This document shows, piece by piece, positions 1-5,004 of a stretch of 6,447 nucleotides of DNA. The stretch is from contig NZ_CABKRX010000034.1 of assembly GCF_902374955.1 (NCBI RefSeq), forward strand, positions 1 through 6,447. The letters run 5' to 3'. The stretch is from Bacillus massilioanorexius. Its GTDB lineage: Bacteria > Bacillota > Bacilli > Bacillales > DSM-1321. How positions within the stretch are numbered: position 1 is the first letter of the stretch; every line of letters starts with the position of its first letter. A model generated the notes under the pieces. The model saw only the letters and a list, made by a program, of their open reading frames with translations, had not been told where the DNA came from and did no database searches. Position numbers and translations under genes: made by a program.

Positions 1-131
1 GTCGAGAATTAGCCGACTATGTCCATTGGTATAATCACATTCGGATTCATGGGACATTGGATTATAAGAGCCCTATTCAGTACAAACTTGAACACCTTAA
101 AAAAGTTGTCTAGTTTAGTGTTGACTATCCA
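1..131 (+). mobile_element. Right end of an IS3-family insertion sequence
   Basis: After the transposase stop, the sequence GTGTTGACTATCCA (118-131) looks like an IS3-family right terminal inverted repeat, which conventionally ends in CA. The element therefore probably ends at about base 131. The left end and the target duplication are not visible. The exact boundary is inferred from the family convention. Confidence 0.6.
3..113 (+). pseudogene. IS3-family transposase (OrfB), C-terminal fragment
   Basis: The frame starting at base 3 reads RELADYVHWYNHIRIHGTL, then DYKSPIQYKLEHLKKVV and a TAG stop at 111-113. The motif WYNHIRIHGTLDYKSPIQY is the typical C-terminal end of the integrase (rve) domain of IS3-family, IS150-like OrfB transposases. 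All but the last 36 or so residues lie outside the window, so I cannot tell whether the gene is complete further left. The overlapping frame that opens with ATG at base 19 is a shadow of this gene. The family assignment rests on the C-terminal motif only. Confidence 0.85.
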
Positions 132-165
132 AGATCTATCAATTGAATTGAAGAAAAAGTATAAG

Positions 166-194
166 AAGGGTTGCTGCGGCTATCCTTTTTTCTT
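166..194 (+). terminator. Rho-independent terminator beyond the IS3 end
   Basis: AAGGGTTGC (166-174) pairs with GCTATCCTT (179-187) around a TGCG loop, with one T-T mismatch and one G-T wobble, and is followed by a T-rich run to 194. It probably ended a host gene whose body was displaced by the IS3 insertion. The right arm looks slightly decayed. The sequence just after it resembles the one after the terminator at 2828. Confidence 0.7.
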
Positions 195-230
195 ATTCGA
201 CTAAAGGGTGCATTACTTTAATAAAAGGAG
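186..230 (+). repeat. Post-terminator repeat, copy 1
   Basis: The stretch CTTTTTTCTTAT..CTAA.GGGT.CA at 186-212, continuing to an A-rich segment near 228, matches 2847-2890 with few differences. Both copies directly follow a rho-independent hairpin. I infer a dispersed intergenic repeat of the host genome. It contains no ORF of note. Confidence 0.45.
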
Positions 231-281
231 CTGACAGCTAAAGGACAGATTAGCATTCCTGTAGATCGTTAAATATCAGGT

Positions 282-310
282 TTGAAAAAAATAGAGCCCC
301 TCAGTAAGAT
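282..310 (+). promoter_or_regulatory. Possible promoter for the IS110 transposase
   Basis: TTGAAA (282-287) is separated by exactly 17 bases from TAAGAT (305-310), a reasonable sigma-A pair about 50 bases before the transposase start. The -10 box is only a partial match. Whether this promoter lies inside the element or in the flank is unknown, because the left end of the IS is not resolved. Confidence 0.4.
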
Positions 311-336
311 TATGAGTATAGACACCACTCTAACTC

Positions 337-347
337 AGACCCTTAAG
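337..347 (+). repeat. Inverted repeat flanking transposase, left copy
   Basis: AGACCCTTAAG here is matched in inverted orientation by CTAAAGGGTCT at 1648-1658, with 10 of 11 positions identical. It overlaps the start of the transposase ribosome binding site. IS1111-type elements carry short subterminal inverted repeats. However, the right copy lies only 13 bases after the stop codon, before the structured region, so it may be coincidental or regulatory rather than terminal. Confidence 0.35.
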
Positions 348-360
348 GAGGAAGCCCTAA

Positions 361-1635
361 ATGAATTTTAAAATGCAAGACAAACAAAATCAACTCATAG
401 AAAGAATTTCCGATACACATCTTATTGTTGGTGTGGATATCGCTCAACAACTACACGTTGCAAGAGCAGTTAACTTCCGTGGAATTGTAGTTGGAAATCC
501 TCTTACTTTTGAAAATAATGAAGAAGGATTTATAAATCTATTAAACTGGATTCAAGAGTTAAAGAGACTAAAGAACTTAGATGCAGCAATAGTAGGCATG
601 GAGCCTACTGGCCATTACTGGCTTAACCTATCAAAATGGTTATATAACCAAAACATCGAGGTAGTAACTGTCAATCCCCACTTAGTAAAAAGGAATAAAG
701 AGAATCGTGATAATACCCAATCTAAGAGTGATAAAAAAGATGCACTCGTTATCGCGGATATGGTCAAAAATGGCTATTATTCCTTTATACGCCCATCGTC
801 AGAATCATTTGAAAAAATTAGAGTTCTAATGTCAAATCGTGATGTGATTGTAAAACGTCTCGTACTGTCTATTAATCAAATAAATCGATGGGTAGATGTT
901 GTTTTTCCAGAGCTACGACAAGTGTTTAAAGATGTTTCGTGCAAAGGGGCTATCGCAACCCTCCGTTTATTTCCAACTCCAGATGAAATATCTTCAATGG
1001 AGTCAATAGACGTCATGACGGCGTGGAAGTCATTAATGAAAAGACAACCAGGACCTAAAAAAGCTCAAACGCTGATCAATTTAGCAAAAATTTCTATTGG
1101 AACTAAACAAGCACTTGATGCTTATAAACTCCATCTAGAACAATTATTAGAAGAATATGACCTCGCTGTAAAACAACTCGAAAGAGTTGAACAACAAGTA
1201 AAAGAAGTTCTTAATCAAATCCCAATCGCAAAGAATCTACTTATGATAAAGGGGATAAGTGAAATCTCATTAGCAGGTATATTAGGTGAAGCAGGAGATC
1301 TAAGTGGGTTTTCTCATGGAAATTCTCTTTTACGTCATGCAGGATTACATTTAGCTGAAGCAAGCTCAGGTAAATGGAAAGGGCAAATAGTTATTTCTAA
1401 ACGAGGCAGGTCAAGACTTAGACGCTTCCTCTACTTGGCAACTATGAGCCTTGTGATGAATAATCCTGAGTTTAAAGCTGTCCATTCCCATAATGTGAAG
1501 GTTAAAAAGATAAAGAAAATGAAATCAATAATGAAACTGATAGGTAAACTAGCAAGGATTATTGTAGGAATAGCACGACGAAACGAGTCTTATAATCCAC
1601 AGAAAGTACAAGCTACAATCCCTTTAGCAGCTTAG
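361..1635 (+). CDS. IS110-family transposase (DEDD recombinase)
   Basis: The protein is 424 residues and starts at ATG 361, nine bases after a near-perfect AAGGAGG (345-351). The N-terminal RuvC-like DEDD domain is complete: D26 in VGVDIAQ, E81 in GMEPTGHYW, and D124 and D127 in KSDKKDALVIAD. A central helical region (about 250-285, rich in L, E, Q and V) looks like a coiled coil. The C-terminal Tnp domain carries a helix-hairpin-helix-like stretch (about 296-312, KGISEISLAGILGEAGD) and SSGKWKGQIVISKRG (335-349), where S336 is the likely nucleophilic serine. In this family the protein cuts and rejoins DNA under the direction of an RNA from the element's noncoding end. No frameshift or missing key residue is seen, so it may be active. 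The basic tail (about 380-407) may bind nucleic acid. The family is certain; the subgroup is not. Confidence 0.96.
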   Translation: MNFKMQDKQNQLIERISDTHLIVGVDIAQQLHVARAVNFRGIVVGNPLTFENNEEGFINLLNWIQELKRLKNLDAAIVGMEPTGHYWLNLSKWLYNQNIEVVTVNPHLVKRNKENRDNTQSKSDKKDALVIADMVKNGYYSFIRPSSESFEKIRVLMSNRDVIVKRLVLSINQINRWVDVVFPELRQVFKDVSCKGAIATLRLFPTPDEISSMESIDVMTAWKSLMKRQPGPKKAQTLINLAKISIGTKQALDAYKLHLEQLLEEYDLAVKQLERVEQQVKEVLNQIPIAKNLLMIKGISEISLAGILGEAGDLSGFSHGNSLLRHAGLHLAEASSGKWKGQIVISKRGRSRLRRFLYLATMSLVMNNPEFKAVHSHNVKVKKIKKMKSIMKLIGKLARIIVGIARRNESYNPQKVQATIPLAA

Positions 1636-1647
1636 GAAAAACAGATA

Positions 1648-1658
1648 CTAAAGGGTCT
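1648..1658 (-). repeat. Inverted repeat flanking transposase, right copy
   Basis: CTAAAGGGTCT is the partner of 337-347, with one mismatch. Another partial match to the left copy (CCCTTAA..AGG in inverted orientation) lies at about 1974-1986. That second site is an alternative right-hand subterminal repeat that would place the structured region inside the element. Confidence 0.35.
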
Positions 1659-1744
1659 TAATAATATTAGTCTATATCTTAATCTTGAATGTTGTCTTAT
1701 TCGTAGGAATTCAAATATGTACGGAGTACCAGATTTATTCAACA

Positions 1745-1919
1745 AAAGGGCAATGTGACCCATCAGGTTAGCATAACTGGCCTTCACCCCTTGGATAGGC
1801 ATGACGAAGGAATGAGAGGGCATTTGACCCGTTGAGACATGGGAGGGAATGCCTCCAGGGGCGGCGTGGAGATGTGCATCGTATGGTAAAATATGGAGTA
1901 TTAGCTAACTCCTTTATTT
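1745..1919 (+). ncRNA. Candidate IS110 guide (bridge/seek) RNA region
   Basis: This segment has no convincing ORF and is GC-richer than its surroundings. It contains several potential helices: CCTTC (1781-1785) with GAAGG (1806-1810); GGCATT (1819-1824) with AATGCC (1848-1853), enclosing CCCGT (1828-1832) with ATGGG (1839-1843) around a TGAGAC loop; and GGAGT (1895-1899) with ACTCC (1908-1912) followed by TTTATTT, which could be a terminator. IS110/IS1111 elements encode a structured RNA in a noncoding end whose loops pair with target and donor DNA. Position and structure fit such an RNA, but the loops were not matched to the ends, so this is inference. Exact 5' and 3' ends are unknown. Confidence 0.45.
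1895..1919 (+). terminator. Possible terminator after the IS110 structured region
   Basis: GGAGT (1895-1899) pairs with ACTCC (1908-1912). The internal loop contains the palindrome TTAGCTAA, and the tail is TTTATTT. The stem is short and the tail is interrupted. It could end transposase readthrough or the putative guide RNA. Confidence 0.4.
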
Positions 1920-2133
1920 AACTATGCCTTCACGAAGCCAAAATGATCCGAACTCGTTTCTATTACCCGTAAATCCTTTTTAAGGGATATGAAATCCTGC
2001 GAATAAGTGAGCATTCGAGAGATATTCGTATCAAACTGAGGGAGTTGAATAAGGAAAATTTGTAAGATAAAACAAAAAACAGGATAGAACTTAGCGTTTC
2101 GTTCCTATATATGTACAAAGAGGAGTAAAAGTA
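1920..2133 (+). other. Noncoding stretch before the HAD gene
   Basis: No gene is seen here. Two further hairpins can be drawn: ATCCTT (1973-1978) with AGGGAT (1983-1988), and CGAATA (2000-2005) with TATTCG (2023-2028). It is not clear whether these belong to the IS110 right end or to the host flank. A weak promoter candidate for the HAD gene is TTGTAA (2060-2065) with an AT-rich -10 near 2083-2089, but it is a poor match. The last part holds AAAGAGGAG (2117-2125), the HAD ribosome binding site, eight bases before the ATG. Confidence 0.4.
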
Positions 2134-2786
2134 ATGGTGCAATCATTGATTTTTGATATGGATGGAAATTTATTTCAAACAGAAAAAATTTTAGAAATCT
2201 CACTAGAGGATACTTTTAATTATCTAAGAAAACTTGGTAATTGGAATGACATAACTCCAATTGAAAAGTATCGTGAGATTATGAGTGTTCCTTTACCCAT
2301 TGTCTGGCAAGCCTTAATGCCGAATCATACTGATGAGGTAAGAAAACGGGCTAATACCTATTTTCTAAATAAATTAATTGAGAATATTAAAAATGGAAAA
2401 AGTGCGTTATACCCTAATGTGGATAAAGTTTTCAAATACTTAAAGGAAAATACTCCTTCAATCTACATAGCAAGTAATAGTTTGAAGGAGTATTTAAAAG
2501 CTATTGTGGATTATTATCATTTGGATAAGTGGGTTACTGAGACATTTAGTATTCAACAAATACAAACGTTAGATAAAGGAGACTTTTGAAAACCATTATA
2601 GAAAAATATGATATAAAAAATGCAGCCGTTGTTGGAGACCGTCTATCTGATATAAACGCTGCTAAAGATAATGATTTGATTGCAATTGGATGTAATTTTG
2701 ATTTTGCAAGAGAAGATGAACCTTCTCAAGCTAATTATGTAATAGATAACTTAATCGGTCTTAAAAAGGTATTATCTGAAATATAA
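2134..2786 (+). pseudogene. HAD-superfamily hydrolase, split by a frameshift
   Basis: The first part (2134-2589) encodes 151 residues with motif I DMDGN (nucleophile D8, acid/base D10), motif II in YIASNS (S114) and the motif III lysine in DKGD (K148). It stops at TGA 2587-2589. The rest continues in the -1 frame from TTG 2586 to 2786 and carries motif IV, VVGDRLSDINAAKDN. Joined as GDF-LKTIIEKY, the two parts form one phosphoglycolate-phosphatase-like protein of about 218 residues. A one-base loss in the short T run at 2584-2587 explains the split. The first product lacks motif IV and should be inactive. Motif I also has Asn where Thr is usual (DxDGT). An AAAGGAG (2575-2581) just before TTG 2586 could allow separate translation of the second half, but the spacing is short. 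A sequencing error cannot be excluded. The substrate is unknown. Confidence 0.85.
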
Positions 2787-2827
2787 AGAGCATCTTAGTA
2801 TGCTAAAAAGTGAATTAGCAAAAAATC

Positions 2828-2854
2828 AAGGCTGTCATTTAGACGGCTTTTTCT
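2828..2854 (+). terminator. Rho-independent terminator of the HAD gene
   Basis: AAGGCTGTC (2828-2836) pairs with GACGGCTTT (2842-2850) around ATTTA, with two G-T wobbles, followed by TTCTT. It lies 42 bases after the HAD reading frame ends and points the same way. Confidence 0.85.
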
Positions 2855-2890
2855 TATGCAGCTAACGGGTCAGTTTAATTTAACAAAAAG
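2847..2890 (+). repeat. Post-terminator repeat, copy 2
   Basis: CTTTTTCTTATGCAGCTAA followed by CGGGTCA and an A-rich end corresponds to 186-230 after the first terminator. The two copies share CTTTTT.CTTAT..C..CTAA.GGGT.CA. This suggests a dispersed genomic repeat associated with terminators rather than chance. Confidence 0.45.
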
Positions 2891-2953
2891 TATGAATCCA
2901 TTTTTTAAAATACTTCAAATTGCCTCGTTGTTTTTCTGAACATCATGTCATGC

Positions 2954-2994
2954 AAAAAGCCATCGAACAAGAGTGATGGCTTTTTGTGTTTTTT
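2954..2994. terminator. Bidirectional rho-independent terminator
   Basis: AAAAAGCCATC (2954-2964) pairs perfectly with GATGGCTTTTT (2975-2985) around a 10-base loop. The plus strand continues GTGTTTTTT, an excellent U-tract. The minus strand gives a five-U tract, enough to stop the minus-strand ORF that ends at 3009. Its better plus-strand tail is surplus for the HAD gene, which already has its own terminator. Confidence 0.85.
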
Positions 2995-3008
2995 ACCAAT
3001 ATTATATA

Positions 3009-3527
3009 CTAACATTTTAGTAATTTATCAAACATTATACGTCTTTCTTGGTTTGTTTTGTTCACGAAAACAGCTTCATTATACCAATCAATAACATTTT
3101 GATTATTTCGTTCGGTTAGATTCATGTCTTTATTATAAGTGAAATATCCAGTTAGATAGGTGATATAATCAATCCTTGTAGGTTCGGATAAGTTGTTTTC
3201 GATAATGAAATCTAAAGCCTTTTCTAAACCTTCTAGTGTTATTTCAAAACAAGTTCTTAATTGAGTTGGTTTCACGTCACTTATAAATGACTCTTTTTTA
3301 TCAGATGCCATAGGACTGTAATTTAATGAGTGTCCGTCTTTACCGTTAACTATTTCGAATGCAGAATTTAATTTAGCTAAAGGTATAGATACTTCTGTAT
3401 TTTTTTGTACAAATAAATGGTCAAGTCCTACAAGCTCCAGTTTATCTCGAAATATATTCGAGTATTCTTTATAGAAATCCAATCCTTTTATTTGTAATCG
3501 AGTAAGTTTCATTTGAATTTCAGGCAC
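3009..3527 (-). CDS. Hypothetical protein, probably N-terminally truncated
   Basis: I do not recognise this 172-residue protein. It is soluble and mixed in charge, with no signal peptide, membrane segment or obvious catalytic motif. The GTG at 3527 has a modest GGAAG upstream. An ATG at 3512 is an alternative start with a weak site. The same frame continues upstream as FDVLNLAGSR to a TGA at 3558-3560, and beyond it as TINYAQDLSGEEQIE to about 3603. This hydrophilic, protein-like extension suggests that the original gene was longer, with TGA probably replacing a sense codon such as TGG. A further stop appears at 3624-3626, where the S1 peptidase remnant begins on the other strand. It is therefore probably a decaying fragment, although the remaining frame is long and could still be expressed. 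It ends beside the terminator at 2954-2994. Confidence 0.55.
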   Translation of the reverse strand: MPEIQMKLTRLQIKGLDFYKEYSNIFRDKLELVGLDHLFVQKNTEVSIPLAKLNSAFEIVNGKDGHSLNYSPMASDKKESFISDVKPTQLRTCFEITLEGLEKALDFIIENNLSEPTRIDYITYLTGYFTYNKDMNLTERNNQNVIDWYNEAVFVNKTNQERRIMFDKLLKC

Positions 3528-3588
3528 TCTACTTCCAGCTAAGTTTAGTACATCAAATCATTCAATTTGTTCTTCACCAGACAAATCT

Positions 3589-3602
3589 TGTGCATAATTA
3601 AT
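3589..3602 (-). repeat. Inverted distant copy of the uvrX-upstream repeat
   Basis: TGTGCATAATTAAT on the plus strand is the exact reverse complement of 6429-6442. It sits at the point where the minus-strand ORF remnant gives way to the S1 peptidase remnant. It might mark the edge of an inserted or rearranged block (3603-6428). However, a 14-base match in AT-rich DNA can arise by chance in a window this size. Confidence 0.3.
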
Positions 3603-3615
3603 GGTGTAAAAATAA

Positions 3616-3930
3616 TTGAGATATTACGGGGATGTACTTTATATTAATGTTGATCCAAATTATAAATCTCCTACTCCTTTAAAAACAAGAAGAGCAGATT
3701 GGAATAAACAAGGTGGAGGACTTGGTGTTGTGTCTAGAGATGCTATAAATAGAACTTTTTCATGTTCAACAGGAGGAATAGTTTATAAAGGCTCTACATA
3801 TTGGGTTTTAACAGCTAGCCATTGTACTAACGACTCAGCATCTCCTTTTCTTCAATGGGGTTCCATATTAGGTACAAGACATTCAACTTTCAATGCCTAT
3901 GCAGGAGGACGATTCATGTTTGGCTATTAA
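3616..3930 (+). pseudogene. S1-family (chymotrypsin-like) peptidase fragment
   Basis: The frame from TTG 3616 encodes 104 residues. CSTGGIVYKGSTYWVLTASHC (about residues 50-70) contains the TASHC motif with the catalytic His (H69) and the two cysteines (C50 and C70) that usually bridge around it. The catalytic Asp and Ser are absent because the homologous sequence stops near residue 96; the last few residues (RFMFGY) come from out-of-frame pnuC sequence. Stop codons lie just upstream in frame (3607 and 3613), and no signal peptide or pro-region is seen, so the fragment is truncated at both ends. No product with protease activity is possible. TTG is only the first available codon, not a real start. 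Confidence 0.8.
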
Positions 3931-4462
3931 TGAAAGAGAAGATGGCTAATTTTATTTTTGGAATAATAGCTTTCGGTAGCTATGTATATATTTATATTTC
4001 GTCAGGATTAAATGCAATGGCAGTGGTTGCTTTTGTACAAACAGTATTTCTTATATACGGTTGGTATTTTTGGAAGAGAAACAAGAAGGGAAATGAAGTT
4101 CCAGTAACGAATCGATTTACTCGTAAACAACTAATATTTTGGCTTACAGGGATGGGTATTGCGTGGCTTATTTGGGGCTACTTGAGAAGTATGTATTACA
4201 TGGGTCACTACCTTTCTTAAATAGTTTAACTGCTGTATTGAGTTTAACAGATGAATATTGGTTAAGTCGTAAGTATCTTGAGAATTGGCACCTGTGGATT
4301 ATAGCAGATGGTATAGCTGTTTTTACTGTATTCTTAAGTGGTTTATACCCAATGGTTATACTAATGGGGATAAATACATTATTGTCCATTCAAGGTTTAC
4401 GTGAATGGACAAGGAATCAAGATAAGAGAACAGAAGAAGAGAATAAACTTCAATATGTGTAA
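3905..4462 (+). pseudogene. pnuC: PnuC-type nicotinamide riboside/mononucleotide transporter, truncated and frameshifted
   Basis: From the in-frame ATG at 3930 the protein reads KEKMANFIFGIIAFGSYVY, then a membrane stretch ending YGWYFWKRN, then EVPVTNRF, a pattern typical of PnuC. Homology seems to begin slightly earlier (TIHVWLLMKEK), at a junction with the S1 peptidase fragment. About 50-60 N-terminal residues, around two membrane helices, are missing. The frame ends at 4220 after GYLRSMYY. The true continuation, LEKYVLHGSLPFLNSL, lies in the -1 frame from 4181 to 4462. One missing base near 4181 explains the break. The second part has hydrophobic helices (WHLWIIADGIAVF, GLYPMVILMGINTLL) and a charged tail. 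Total recognisable length is about 177 residues against the family's 200-240. The family imports vitamin B3 derivatives for NAD synthesis; this copy should be non-functional. Confidence 0.85.
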
Positions 4463-4586
4463 GGTGAAGATTCTGATCAAAGATATATGATGCCTATTTA
4501 AGTGGAAACTTACGAAGAGAATTATTTATGAAATACTTTTAACTCTAACAAGATTGTCAAAGACTACTAAATAAATTTTATATACT
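4463..4586 (+). other. Spacer after pnuC remnant
   Basis: This is AT-rich sequence without an ORF, hairpin or promoter that I can support. It leads into the bidirectional terminator. Confidence 0.5.
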
Positions 4587-4654
4587 AAAGAGGGATTTAC
4601 TTCGAGAAAAGAATGGATAATCTTCTCTATTGAAGTAAAGCCCTTTCTTTTGGT
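4587..4654. terminator. Large bidirectional terminator between pnuC remnant and yolD
   Basis: GGGATTTACTTC (4592-4603) pairs with GAAGTAAAGCCC (4632-4643), with one mismatch. An inner stem GAGAA (4604-4608) with TTCTC (4623-4627) extends it. Both strands end in T-rich tails (CCCTTTCTTTT on plus, CCCTCTTT on minus). It serves the convergent pnuC remnant and the uvrX-yolD operon, whose last codon is three bases away. Confidence 0.85.
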
Positions 4655-4656
4655 TT

Positions 4657-5004
4657 TCATATATTAATTACATTAACTAAAGATGAAATAGCTATCAAAT
4701 GTTCAATCTTATTCTTATCAATTAAGTATACAGTATCAATTAATAGATCTACTTTTTTAATATTACCTATTTCTTCTTTATATTGCCCCTTTGTCCAATA
4801 AACTAACTTTACATCATAGCTATACTCAATGGCTTCAATCAAAATGTAATTAATTCTCTCTTGTTCATCTTCGTCTAATAAAGGTTGAATAACTTTCTTT
4901 TGATTTTCAATAATATCAGATATTCCTTTAAACTGTTGTGGTATGCTAGCGAATGGCTGCCATTTTTTTATAGTGCGTCCCATGATATTTTGTTCCTTCC
5001 TCAT
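4657..5004 (-). CDS. YolD-like family protein
   Basis: The protein is 115 residues. The conserved start region KKWQPFASIPQQFKGI (about 13-28) and the C-terminal pattern VYWTKGQYKEEIGNIKKVD...VYLIDKNKIEHLIAISSLVNV match the YolD-like family, usual length about 100-120. Members are typically encoded next to UvrX-type Y-family polymerases in Bacillales and their phages. The biochemical role is not established, and a UmuD-like helper role is speculation. Its ATG at 5004 overlaps the uvrX stop by ATGA. TAGGAGG, inside the end of uvrX about nine bases upstream, supports this start. A second ATG at 4983 (MGRTIKKW) with AAGGA upstream is an alternative. Coupling to uvrX translation is likely. Confidence 0.88.
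   Translation of the reverse strand: MRKEQNIMGRTIKKWQPFASIPQQFKGISDIIENQKKVIQPLLDEDEQERINYILIEAIEYSYDVKLVYWTKGQYKEEIGNIKKVDLLIDTVYLIDKNKIEHLIAISSLVNVINI

Larger units (their letters stand above)
282..1919 (+). mobile_element. IS110-family insertion sequence, ends unresolved
   Basis: The element contains one complete transposase gene and a structured 3' noncoding region. IS110-type elements lack conventional terminal inverted repeats and long target duplications, so the boundaries cannot be read directly; those given are approximate and run from the putative promoter to the end of the structured region. The left edge must lie after the IS3 end (131) and probably after the host-like repeat (186-230). 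The right edge must lie before the HAD gene (2134). An imperfect 11-bp inverted repeat (337-347 and 1648-1658) flanks the coding region. The long 3' noncoding segment suits the IS1111 subgroup better than the IS110 subgroup, but this is inference. Confidence 0.6.

Noticed and set aside
166..194. Hairpin considered as part of the IS110 guide RNA
   Set aside because: It has a standard terminator layout, and the following sequence is shared with another host terminator at 2828, so it is more likely host sequence.
1632..1823. Minus-strand 63-codon ORF
   Set aside because: It has no recognisable protein features and overlaps the structured noncoding region of the IS110 element; its start lies in the hairpin region.
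2575..2592. RF2-like programmed +1 frameshift (Shine-Dalgarno-like AAAGGAG, then TTT TGA)
   Set aside because: It resembles the release factor 2 signal, but the continuation with HAD homology lies in the -1 frame, not +1, so that mechanism would give the wrong product.
3904..3932. Leader mini-ORF (GGAGG, ATG at 3916, MFGY, TAA overlapping ATG at 3930) coupled to pnuC
   Set aside because: The spacing looks neat, but it falls on the deletion junction between two gene fragments, and the downstream gene lacks its N-terminus and has a frameshift. Coincidence is the simpler reading.
4168..4389. Minus-strand 73-codon ORF
   Set aside because: It is a shadow of the pnuC remnant, with no ribosome binding site or family resemblance.
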